Assembly (NCBI GenBank): GCA_025923195.1
Contig: JAICGJ010000009.1
Span: 1 to 64,000 of the forward strand
From: Chryseolinea sp.
Lineage (GTDB): Bacteria; Bacteroidota; Bacteroidia; Cytophagales; Cyclobacteriaceae
DNA length: 64,000 nt
Direction of reading: 5' to 3'
Shown here one piece after another: positions 1 to 8,900 of this stretch (position 1 is the first letter of the stretch; each line of letters starts with the position of its first letter). The notes under the pieces are model-generated. The model saw only the letters and a list, made by a program, of their open reading frames with translations. It did no database searches and was not told where the DNA came from. A program made the position numbers and the translations under genes.

Positions 1-120
1 AAACTACCACACCCCATAGCCAGCCGTTGCCAGATCATTAATGACTGGAACGAATGTACCAGCAATGGGAACAGCGCTACTACCACCTTCGCGCAGTTGT
101 CCTCGTATTTTGTTGCATAA
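1..120 (+). CDS. Possible C-terminal end of an upstream gene (partial)
   Basis: A reading frame is open from the first base of the window to a TAA at 118-120, giving 39 residues that include two cysteines and a Thr/Ser-rich stretch near the end. It looks like the tail of an exported protein, but no domain can be recognised and the opposite strand is also open over much of this stretch. The stop codon overlaps the inverted repeat that precedes the next lipoprotein gene. Coding status is uncertain; sequence to the left would decide it. Confidence 0.3.
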   Translation, partial: KLPHPIASRCQIINDWNECTSNGNSATTTFAQLSSYFVA

Positions 121-135
121 GACAAAGGTTGTCTT
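119..135. promoter_or_regulatory. Inverted repeat upstream of the first IPT lipoprotein
   Basis: AAGACAA-AGG-TTGTCTT is a perfect inverted repeat with 7-base arms and a 3-base centre. Its core GACAAAGGTTGTC ends 30 bases before the ATG at 164. The same core occurs 30 bases before the ATG of the paralogous lipoprotein at 5338. Conserved sequence extends leftward in both copies (TTTTG, three variable bases, CATA). It may be an operator for the AraC-type output of the neighbouring hybrid sensors, or an mRNA leader hairpin; the sequence alone cannot separate these. Confidence 0.6.
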
Positions 136-163
136 TAATCAAACATTCAAACAAAAAAGCTTT

Positions 164-535
164 ATGAAAAAACAACTCATTCTCGTTTTGGCCATGTCCA
201 CCATTTTATTCACAGGTTGTGAAGAGGATAATGTTAACGTAACAAGTCCGGGGTCGCATGCTGTACCTAATATCTCGTCCTTTTATCCAGAGTCAGGGCC
301 AGGAGGTTCAGTGGTAGCCATATTTGGAGAAAACTTCGGTGCGAGCATCGCTGACAATCAGGTTACCTTCAATGGTATGTATTCGGAGGTTACGCAAGTT
401 CAACCTGGAACCTTGATCGTAAGGGTACCTATGAATTTATCACAAGGCGATTACCAGATTAACTTGTCGACTCAGGGACAGACGGTGACTTCCATGACAA
501 AATTTAAGGTAAATAATGGCAATCCGACCAACTGA
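164..535 (+). CDS. Small IPT/TIG-domain lipoprotein
   Basis: A 123-residue exported lipoprotein. The chosen ATG gives a classical type II signal peptide, MKKQLILVLAMSTILFTGC, with Cys19 as the lipidation site; an in-frame extension upstream would bury this signal and is unlikely. After a short linker, one IPT/TIG immunoglobulin-like domain (about residues 36-118) is recognisable by 'FYPESGPGGSVVAIFGENFG' and later 'GDYQINL'. IPT domains in Bacteroidota occur in surface glycan-binding lipoproteins, so a cell-surface or periplasmic binding role is plausible but not shown. It is a clear paralogue of the lipoprotein at 5338, and both are followed by paralogous hybrid sensor genes, suggesting signalling partners. 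A 7-bp hairpin lies just past its stop. Confidence 0.8.
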   Translation: MKKQLILVLAMSTILFTGCEEDNVNVTSPGSHAVPNISSFYPESGPGGSVVAIFGENFGASIADNQVTFNGMYSEVTQVQPGTLIVRVPMNLSQGDYQINLSTQGQTVTSMTKFKVNNGNPTN

Positions 536-539
536 CCCA

Positions 540-557
540 GGGAGACATCCGTCTCCC
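540..557 (+). terminator. Hairpin after the first IPT lipoprotein (possible terminator)
   Basis: GGGAGAC-ATCC-GTCTCCC forms a perfect 7-bp stem with a 4-base loop five bases after the stop codon of the lipoprotein gene. No T-run follows, so intrinsic termination is doubtful; it may only stabilise the 3' end of the message. Confidence 0.4.
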
Positions 558-706
558 TCGGGCGATGTCTATCATGGCAGCCGGAGTAATAATGCGATTT
601 CTCCTATATATTTATATAAGAACCGCATGTCGAAATCGTGGTTAGACACTTGCTCTCGAATTGAGCATCTTATTTTATGAGTCTTTCGTTCTAAACTCCA
701 TTATTT

Positions 707-3700
707 ATGAAAGTAGTGCCACCGATTTTTCTTGCGCTCTTTTTGACACTCTTCGTGGCTTCTCCCTCCCATTGCCAGAGGCTGGCCTTCAATCGGGTTC
801 CGCCGCCAACAGGTATGCATGCTGCAGTTCTCTGTGGCGTGCAGGACCTTAACGGATATATGTGGATCGGAACTTATCAGTCAGCGTTGCGCCGGTTTGA
901 TGGATATAATTATGCGCTCTACGCAAATGATCCGCAGAATCCAAACTCCTTGGCGGGCAACTGGATGGAATCTCTTTGCGCCGATAGCAAAGGATTCATT
1001 TGGATTGGCACCCTCGGATACGGGCTCGACCGGTTGGATCCAGCGACTAATAAATTTGAGCACCACCGGTTCGATCCGAACAACGCCAACAGCCTGAGCA
1101 ACGACTCCGTAAGAACGATCTTGGAAGACCGCAACGGTCGTATATGGGTTGGTACTCAAAACGGGCTTAATCGGTTCGACCCTCAAACAGGAAAGTTCAA
1201 GCAATATTTCAGTAAGCATAATGACCCTTCCAGTCTAAGTTGCAACAGGGTGATGAAGATTTATGAGGATCGGCAAGGAACGATTTGGGTTGGAACGGGC
1301 AGCGTGTGGCTTGGCCAGGGAGGTGAAACTGCGGAAGGGGGTCTGAATCGCTACGATGAAAAGTCAGACAAATTTATCCGTTACCTCCACGATCCGGCCG
1401 ATCCGCGCTCGCTAATCAACAATAAGGTGAAAGCTATTTTTGAAGACAGCCGCGGCACTTTTTGGGTAGGCACCGCTGGCGATGGCTTGCACACAATGGA
1501 TCGTACAACGGGCACATTTCAACGCCACTTGTATGATCCAAAACATCCTAAGAATTTGAGTCGTCCCCCGCAAATTAGAATCCGTCCTCATGCCGACGAT
1601 CACATCACATTTATCATTGAGGATGCAGTTGGGGCGATTTGGATCGGCACATTTGGCAATGGTCTCAACCGGTATGATCCCGACACTAAACAGGTGACTC
1701 ACTACCCAAATTTTAAGGATCAGGAAACAGGTGTGGAGTTGGAAGTTCCATGGTGGGCTTGTGTGACGCGTGATGGTATGCTTTGGATTGGTTATTGGCG
1801 AGGCTTGTACAGGATTGATCCTCTGCCAAGGAACATTCCATATTTTGCAACTGGCAGACCCGTGACCCAGATCTTTGAGGACGACTCGGGGGTTTTGTGG
1901 TTCGGCTCGGATGAGGGACTGGTGGCGAAAGACCGAAAAACAGGAAGCGAGAGGCGTTATCTTCATAATCCTAGCGATCCTCACAGTATTAGCAATGACA
2001 GGATCGGGGCAATTTATCAAGACCGGCAAGGTATCTTGTGGGTCGGAACAGGGAATGGCTTAAATAGGTTTGACCCGAAAACCGGCCACTTTTCCCGGCA
2101 GCTTTTCAACCAACAGGGGGACAGTAGCTTGATCAATCACAACGTTGGTGCTGTTTACCAAGATCGCCAAGGTTCATTTTGGTTTGGTGTTGATGAAGTG
2201 GGTGCAGGACTTATTCGTAAAGATCGACAGTCAAAAAACCTAACGCATTATCGTCACAATCCGGAGGACACGACCAGTTTTAGTAAAGGTGAGGTTTATC
2301 GCATTTACGAAGATAATTCAGGTAGCCTATGGGTTGGTACACGGGGTGGTGGACTCAATAGGTTTTTACCGGAAACTGGAACCTTTCAACATTTTCTTGT
2401 TAAAGCCAACATCCATAATCTTTGGCAGGATTCTGAAGGTATAATTTGGGTAGGTACGTCTACTGGCCTCTACCGAAGCAATCGTGAGATGAACACCTTC
2501 TCACGTTTCACTGGACCCAATGCCGAACTGGCGGAAAATACAATTGTGAATGGAGTGCTGGAGGATGATCAAAAGGTCTTGTGGGTCAATGCATCTACAG
2601 GAATATGCCGGATTAATTCCGAGCGAAACGAAGTGTTAATTTTTAGCCGGTATAATGATCCTATATTCTATAACGGTACGGGTAGTCACAAAAGTAGGAA
2701 TGGTGAACTCTTTTTTGGAGGTGGAAGTGGTTATTTTGCTTTTTTTCCTCAGCAAATGAAAAGCAATTCGAAACCTCCGCAGATTGTTTTATCTGAGTTT
2801 CGAATAGGCGACCAGCGGATTATACCAGGTTCAAAAGCCAGCCCACTGAAGGCTCCGCTTTCTGAGACAAATGAAATTTCGCTCCAACATAATGAAAATG
2901 TTTTCTCTTTCGATTTTGCCGGCATTCATTACCGCAGCCCGGAAAATAACCGCCACCTTTTTAAGCTCGAAAATCTTGACAACACCTGGCGGAAAGCTGG
3001 CGATGAGAAAACGGCGTATTATTATAACGTGCCGCCCGGCGAGTATACCTTTAGAGTTAAGGCCGCGAATAGCGATGGTATATGGGAAGAAAAATCGGTA
3101 GCTATAACCATTTCACCTCCTTGGTGGCGGACTTCTTGGGCCTACGCTCTATACGCCCTCGCCTTTGTCGGAACGCTGTATGGCGGATGGAAGTACCTGC
3201 AACGGCAGGAGAGGATAAAGAATGAACAGAAAGTCAGGCGGATCAAAGCCGAACAGTTGTTGGAAATGGATACGCTTAAGTCGCGTTTCTTTGCCAATAT
3301 TTCTCACGAATTCCGTACCCCGCTTACCCTGATCCTCAGCCCCCTTGAGAAACTGCTTGCACAAGAGTCAGAGGACAGCCGACACAAGAGCCTCTACCAA
3401 ATGATGCAACGCAATGCACGTCGGCTACTCAACTTGGTCAACCAACTTCTAGACCTCTCCAAGCTGGAGGCGCGAAAGATGAAACTTGAAACACAGCCTG
3501 GAGATGTAATTGATTTCCTTCGACGAATTACCGCATCATTTGCATCACTTGCTGAAGAGCGAAAGATTAATTTTCAAGTTCAGTCACCAGCGGGTAGTCT
3601 CTGGACGTGTTTTGATCACGATAAACTGGAGAAAGTATTGAACAACTTGCTTTCAAATGCCTTTAAGTTTACCTCTCCCGACGGTGAGGTGACCATCGCT

Positions 3701-4906
3701 CTTCGCTTGAAACCTGCATCAACAAATCCGCAGGCTACGAAAGAAAAGGCCTACATCCTGGCAGAATTCTCCGTGCGCGACAGTGGTATCGGCATTGCCA
3801 CTCCCATGCTCAGCCGGATTTTCGACCGTTTTCATCAGTTGGACAACTCCCTCACACGGGAGCAGGAGGGAACAGGAATTGGTCTGTCGCTTACACGGGA
3901 ATTGGTGGAACTGCACCAAGGAACCATTGCTGTGACCAGTGAGCTTGGAAAAGGAACACAATTCACAGTATCCTTGCCGCTTGAAATGATCCACCCAAAG
4001 CAGTCAGAGATGGTAGATACGTTAACGGAAGAGCGTCATGACGCGTCAAACGGGAAACCAGAGCAACTCGCAGATCCAGCCCCGTTGACTACAGCGGACA
4101 CATCTAATCAGGTTGAATCGATCGCGGACCTACCTACTCCGCTCGTGTTGATTGTAGAGGATAATGATGATCTTCGGCGCTTTCTTCGACAATCGCTTAG
4201 TGAGGATGAGAATCTGGCTTGCCGGGTGATCGAGGCGGCTAACGGACTAGAGGGCTACCAGCTAGCCATGGACCACATCCCCGATCTTGTAGTTAGCGAC
4301 ATCATGATGCCAAAAATGGATGGAGTGGAATTCTGCCGCCTGTTGAAGCGCGATAAAAAAACGGATCACATTCCAATCATTCTGTTAACGGCTAAGGCAA
4401 GTGGGGAAAGCAGAATAGAAGGTCTCGAGACAGGTGCTGACGATTACCTTACCAAACCCTTTGAAGCAGCTGAACTATTGGTACGCATCAAAAACCTTAT
4501 AGAAGGACGCAAGAAATTAAGAGAGCGGTTTAGCCGGGAGATTACGCTTCAGCCTGCTTCCATTCCGATGACATCCATGGATGAGAAATTACTGCAGCAC
4601 GTTATGCAGATCGTGGAGGAACATATGTCGGATTCGAATTTTGGAGTGGAAGCTTTCTGCAGGGAAGCAGGTATGAGTCGAACGCAGTTACATCGCAAGC
4701 TCAAGGCCCTTACCGACCAATCAGCGGGAGATTTTATCCGTATCATGCGACTGAAAAGGGCCGCTGAGTTACTTACTAACCAGGTTGGCAGTATCGCGGA
4801 GGTTGCTTTCATGGTAGGCTTTAATGACCCTTCCTACTTTACCAAATGTTTTCAAAAGCAGTTTGGTCAAACACCGTCGGAATTTGTAGAGGCTAGTTCT
4901 GTTTGA
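707..4906 (+). CDS. Hybrid two-component system sensor/AraC-type regulator (copy 1)
   Basis: A 1399-residue one-protein signalling system (HTCS). In order: a signal peptide (residues 1-23); about a dozen two-component propeller repeats with recurring 'D..G..WvGT' motifs forming a periplasmic sensor; a Y_Y_Y domain (about 722-803); a membrane helix (about 806-831); a dimerisation/phosphoacceptor domain with His867 in HEFRTPLT; a HATPase domain with 'DSGIGI' and 'GTGIGLSL'; a receiver domain with phospho-accepting Asp1198 and Lys1250; and a C-terminal AraC helix-turn-helix pair (about 1290-1399). HTCS proteins usually detect a glycan fragment and activate an adjacent susCD locus, but no susCD genes are near here; the only partner is the small IPT lipoprotein upstream. 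It is a full-length paralogue of the gene at 5933. Confidence 0.95.
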   Translation: MKVVPPIFLALFLTLFVASPSHCQRLAFNRVPPPTGMHAAVLCGVQDLNGYMWIGTYQSALRRFDGYNYALYANDPQNPNSLAGNWMESLCADSKGFIWIGTLGYGLDRLDPATNKFEHHRFDPNNANSLSNDSVRTILEDRNGRIWVGTQNGLNRFDPQTGKFKQYFSKHNDPSSLSCNRVMKIYEDRQGTIWVGTGSVWLGQGGETAEGGLNRYDEKSDKFIRYLHDPADPRSLINNKVKAIFEDSRGTFWVGTAGDGLHTMDRTTGTFQRHLYDPKHPKNLSRPPQIRIRPHADDHITFIIEDAVGAIWIGTFGNGLNRYDPDTKQVTHYPNFKDQETGVELEVPWWACVTRDGMLWIGYWRGLYRIDPLPRNIPYFATGRPVTQIFEDDSGVLWFGSDEGLVAKDRKTGSERRYLHNPSDPHSISNDRIGAIYQDRQGILWVGTGNGLNRFDPKTGHFSRQLFNQQGDSSLINHNVGAVYQDRQGSFWFGVDEVGAGLIRKDRQSKNLTHYRHNPEDTTSFSKGEVYRIYEDNSGSLWVGTRGGGLNRFLPETGTFQHFLVKANIHNLWQDSEGIIWVGTSTGLYRSNREMNTFSRFTGPNAELAENTIVNGVLEDDQKVLWVNASTGICRINSERNEVLIFSRYNDPIFYNGTGSHKSRNGELFFGGGSGYFAFFPQQMKSNSKPPQIVLSEFRIGDQRIIPGSKASPLKAPLSETNEISLQHNENVFSFDFAGIHYRSPENNRHLFKLENLDNTWRKAGDEKTAYYYNVPPGEYTFRVKAANSDGIWEEKSVAITISPPWWRTSWAYALYALAFVGTLYGGWKYLQRQERIKNEQKVRRIKAEQLLEMDTLKSRFFANISHEFRTPLTLILSPLEKLLAQESEDSRHKSLYQMMQRNARRLLNLVNQLLDLSKLEARKMKLETQPGDVIDFLRRITASFASLAEERKINFQVQSPAGSLWTCFDHDKLEKVLNNLLSNAFKFTSPDGEVTIALRLKPASTNPQATKEKAYILAEFSVRDSGIGIATPMLSRIFDRFHQLDNSLTREQEGTGIGLSLTRELVELHQGTIAVTSELGKGTQFTVSLPLEMIHPKQSEMVDTLTEERHDASNGKPEQLADPAPLTTADTSNQVESIADLPTPLVLIVEDNDDLRRFLRQSLSEDENLACRVIEAANGLEGYQLAMDHIPDLVVSDIMMPKMDGVEFCRLLKRDKKTDHIPIILLTAKASGESRIEGLETGADDYLTKPFEAAELLVRIKNLIEGRKKLRERFSREITLQPASIPMTSMDEKLLQHVMQIVEEHMSDSNFGVEAFCREAGMSRTQLHRKLKALTDQSAGDFIRIMRLKRAAELLTNQVGSIAEVAFMVGFNDPSYFTKCFQKQFGQTPSEFVEASSV
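4798..4866 (+). repeat. 69-bp block identical to 9997-10065
   Basis: The last part of the AraC domain is identical base for base over 69 bp in the two hybrid sensor genes, third codon positions included, whereas the flanking codons differ. This is more identity than protein conservation alone requires and suggests local gene conversion. Confidence 0.8.
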
Positions 4907-5294
4907 GAAGGGAATTTCGTGGCAGGTTAGGCCTTGACGGCGTTGTAAACGAGAGAGATTCTGTGGACATAAAAGCAAACTGGCTTTGGTCAGCTTGATT
5001 ACCCTTTCATGCGAACATGTACAACCGCCATTTATAAGTATTTCATCGCTCACAATTTCTCCGCGTCAAGTAATTCATTCGCGCGAATTTAAGGTGATCT
5101 TTTTTCGTTTTAGGGAGGCAGATCTTTTTTATCAATCTTACGTTGCCTGGCATCCTATTACCAGAGTTGGCATAATTCTACCGTGAATTTTCTCCTGTCC
5201 GCAGTTTCCTCTTTTCAGCCGGCATTACTCTACCTGTAATAGACATAGACTTACTAACCTCTTAGGGCTTGAGTTCTCCAATTTTGACTCATAG
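4907..5294. other. Intergenic region with no gene seen
   Basis: About 390 bases separate the first hybrid sensor from the palindrome that marks the second lipoprotein promoter region. Short frames here have no recognisable protein features. No tRNA, terminator with T-run or repeat array is apparent. Confidence 0.6.
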
Positions 5295-5307
5295 GACAAA
5301 GGTTGTC
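5295..5307. promoter_or_regulatory. Inverted repeat upstream of the second IPT lipoprotein
   Basis: GACAA-AGG-TTGTC recurs here, identical to the core at 121-133 and with exactly the same 30-base spacing to the start codon (ATG at 5338). Flanking bases on both sides are also conserved (TTTTG to the left, TTTA to the right), although the surrounding intergenic DNA is not. Conservation of sequence and spacing between paralogous promoters supports a shared regulatory site. Confidence 0.65.
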
Positions 5308-5337
5308 TTTATCTCAAACCTTTAAATATCAAACAAC

Positions 5338-5694
5338 ATGAAAAAGCAAGTCATCGTCGTTTTAGCAGCAACAATGTTTTTATTAACATCTTGTGATGAG
5401 GAGACGCTACGCTCTTCGAAACCTGTTCCCGAACCTATCATAACATCCTTTTACCCTCAAACCATAGTAGGGGGAGAACCTGTGGTCATCTTTGGACAAA
5501 ATCTTGGAGAATCTCTCACGGATAACTATGTTACCTTAAATGGTGAATATGCAGAAGTTACGCATGTTCAGCATGGCGCAGTTGTAGTCCGTATCCCGAT
5601 GAATTTACCGCCTGGCGATTACACTATTAGGTTAACCGTCCGTGGAGAAAGCGCTACGGCAACGAACTCCTGCAGGTTGATAGCATCTGAGTAG
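5338..5694 (+). CDS. Small IPT/TIG-domain lipoprotein (paralogue)
   Basis: A 118-residue lipoprotein paralogous to the one at 164. The signal peptide MKKQVIVVLAATMFLLTSC ends in a lipobox with Cys19. One IPT/TIG domain follows ('SFYPQTIVGGEPVVIFGQNL' then 'PPGDYTIRL'). The two lipoproteins share the overall layout and the conserved block V-R-(I/V)-P-M-N-L, but the linker after the lipidated cysteine is not conserved. It sits 238 bases upstream of the second hybrid sensor, mirroring the first module. Likely surface-exposed or periplasmic; its ligand is unknown. No other function can be assigned. Confidence 0.8.
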   Translation: MKKQVIVVLAATMFLLTSCDEETLRSSKPVPEPIITSFYPQTIVGGEPVVIFGQNLGESLTDNYVTLNGEYAEVTHVQHGAVVVRIPMNLPPGDYTIRLTVRGESATATNSCRLIASE

Positions 5695-5932
5695 TGTTGG
5701 CAAAGGCATCATAAATTTCATCGAGCCCTAATTATAAATAGCGCTCTCTGTTTTGATGCTTTATGATGCTTTGTGCTGAAAAATGTATTAACTTTTTCAT
5801 GCCCAATTGTTCTGCTACATCGCGCAACGCCACAGTAAAGAAAAAGCGTTGAATACTTCAGTATACAAGGTGACCAATTTCATTAGTTGGCTGCCTCTTG
5901 CAATAAGGTTCTCATATATAACCTTATCATTT

Positions 5933-8900
5933 ATGAAAACCCTTCTATCCGTTTTTTGTGCTGCGTTGCTTGGGGTGTTTTCTTTGGCTATCTCTTCGTT
6001 TTCCCAGGACCTGAGCTTCAACCTGGTTCCACCGCCGAAAGGTTTATACCCTGGCACGAATGCAGGCGTTCAAGATCTGCAGGGCTATATGTGGATTGGA
6101 GCCTTTCAGTCAGCGCCATTGCGCCGGTACGATGGATATAGCAATACTCTCTATTCTAATGATCCCCTGGATTCAAATTCATTAGCAGGCAATTGGACGA
6201 TATCTCTCTGTGCCGACAGCAAAGGGTTCATTTGGATCGGTACCGCGGGGTATGGCCTTGATCGGCTGGATCCGACAACGGGCAACTTTGAGCATTTCCG
6301 ATCCAATCCGAAAGATCCCAATAGTCTAAGCAATGATATGGTGCTGAGTATTCTTGAGGACAGAGACGGAATATTATGGATTGGAACCGAAAGGGGCCTG
6401 AACCGGTATGATCCTAACACAGGTAAATTCACCCGGTATTATCACCAGCCAAACGACCCTTACAGTTTAAGTTGTAATCAGGTAGAAAAAATTTATGAAG
6501 ACAGGCAAGGAAGGCTTTGGGTGGGAACCGGAGGAATTTGGACAGGAGCGGGAGGTGAAACAGACGAAGGAGGTTTAAACCGATTCGATAAGAAAGCGAA
6601 CAAGTTTATCCGCTACATCCACGAGCCTCTCAACCCTCGTTCGCTTATCAACAACAAAGTGAAAGCCATTTTTGAAGACAGCCGTGGAACCTTTTGGGTT
6701 GGTACCGCTGGTGATGGCTTGCATACCATGGACCGCGACCAAGGTACTTTTCAACGTCATCTGTACGATCCAGTCCGTCCCAAAAATTTAAGTCGGCCGC
6801 CGCAAAAGAAAATCAGGGTGAGAGCAGATGATCACATCACTTTTATCATTGAGGATGCCACCGGATCGATTTGGATTGGTACGTTCGGCAACGGCCTGAA
6901 CCGCTACGATCCGGAAACAAAACAGGTAACTCACTACCCCAATATAGATCCGGTATCGGGTGCAGACTTGGAAGTTGCCGCGTGGGCCTGTAGTACGAGG
7001 GATGGCATGCTTTGGATCGGCTATTGGCGAGGTTTGTACCGCATTGATCCACTGCGAAAAAATATCCCGTACTTTGCCACTGGCGCACCTGTTACACAAA
7101 TCTACAAAGACAAGGTCGGGGTGTTATGGTATGGAACGGACGAGGGACTGGTCAGAAAAGACGTTGACTCGGGCATCGAGCAGCGATACGTTCATGATCC
7201 ACGCAATCATCGCACTCTCAGCAACAATCATATTGCTGCCATTTACGAAGACCGGCAGGGCGTATTGTGGATCGGAACATGGAATGGTTTGAATAGTTTT
7301 GATCGTAAGACGGAAACCTTTATCCGCCACCCTCTCATCCTTGGTAATGACAGTAGTAGTCTAGTTAACAAGGGAGTTTACCCCATTCATGAAGACCGTG
7401 AAGGATTTTTTTGGTTCGGAATCGACGGAGCGGGATTGATCCGCAAGAAGCCGCAGGCGAACACCTTTACGCATTACCTGCACAACCCACAAGACACGAA
7501 CAGCTTTAGCAACGCAACTGCTTACCGCATTTATGAAGATAACCACAACAACCTGTGGATCGGAAACTGGGTTGGTGGATTGGACAGGTTTGTACCTCAA
7601 ACCGGAAAATTTCAACACTTTCTTGGCCAGGCTAACATTCATAACCTGTGTCAGGATTCGGACGGCATATTATGGGTAGCCACCTCAACTGGCCTTTACC
7701 GGAGCAACCAAGAGATGACCGCCTTTTCGCGTTTTAGTGGTCCTAACGCCGAGTTTGCGGAAAATGTGGTTGTGAATGGCGTGTTGGAAGACAATCACAA
7801 GGCATTGTGGATAAATTCTTCTTTGGGGATATGCCGACTTAGTCCCCAGCGAAATGAATTAGTAACTTTCAGCAGGAATGAAGACCTCATCTTTCTTAAC
7901 GGTACCGGTTGTTATAAAGGAACGAACGGCGAACTTTTTTTTGGTGGCAGTAGCGGATATTTTATGATTCCCCCTGCGCAAATCAAGAGCAATCCGAAAC
8001 CACCTCAGATCGTTTTATCTGCTTTTCGAATTGGCGGCCAGTCTATCATGCCAGGCGAGCAGGGCCCTTTGAAGGCCCCTCTTGCACAAGTCGAAGAAAT
8101 CCGACTTCAACACAACCAGGATGCTTTTTCGTTCGATTTTGCCGGCATTCATTACAGCAGTCCGGAGAATAACCGGCACTTTTTTATGCTGGAAAATTTA
8201 GATAATGCCTGGCGGAAAGCCGGCGAAGAGAAAACGGCTTACTATTACAACGTGCCACCGGGTGAGTATGTGTTCAGAGTTAAGGCCTCTAATAGCGATG
8301 GTGTCTGGGCCGAAAAGGCGGTGACCGTTGTCATTTCACCGCCATGGTGGCTTACCAGTTGGGCATACGTTGCCTATGTGATTCTGGGTGTGAGCCTGTT
8401 GTATGCGCTGCGACAGTATACACTAAGACGAGAAAGGTTGAAACATGAGCTAAGATTTCAGCGAATGGAAGCGGAGAAGATGCATGAAATTGATAAAATG
8501 AAATCTCATTTCTTTGCAAACATTTCTCATGAATTCCGCACTCCGCTCACGCTCATTTTAGGGCCTTTAGAAAAATTCCTGTCACGCGAAGTTGATCAGG
8601 ATAAACCGATCTACCAGGCAATGCAGCGTAATGCGAAACGCCTCCTTAATCTGGTTAACCAACTGTTGGACTTATCGAAATTGGAAGAGGGAAATATGCG
8701 ACTGGAAACAAGACCAGCAGCTATTTTTGCTTTTCTTAAGGCAATTGTATTTTCTTTTACTTCCCTTGCTGAAAGGAAACAGATTCAATATCATTTTCAG
8801 TACCCCACTGACAATCCTGTAGTTTATTTTGATGCCGATAAACTCGAAAAAATCATCAGCAACCTCCTTTCGAATGCCTTTAAGTTTACGCCAGAAGGTG

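Noticed and set aside
4-138. Open frame on the minus strand of about 44 codons at the left edge
   Set aside because: It has no start codon, is closed upstream by a stop, and overlaps the conserved palindrome; no recognisable protein pattern.
4986-5186. 66-codon plus-strand frame between the two modules
   Set aside because: Composition is atypical, there is no domain or signal peptide, and nothing similar lies in the other module's gap.
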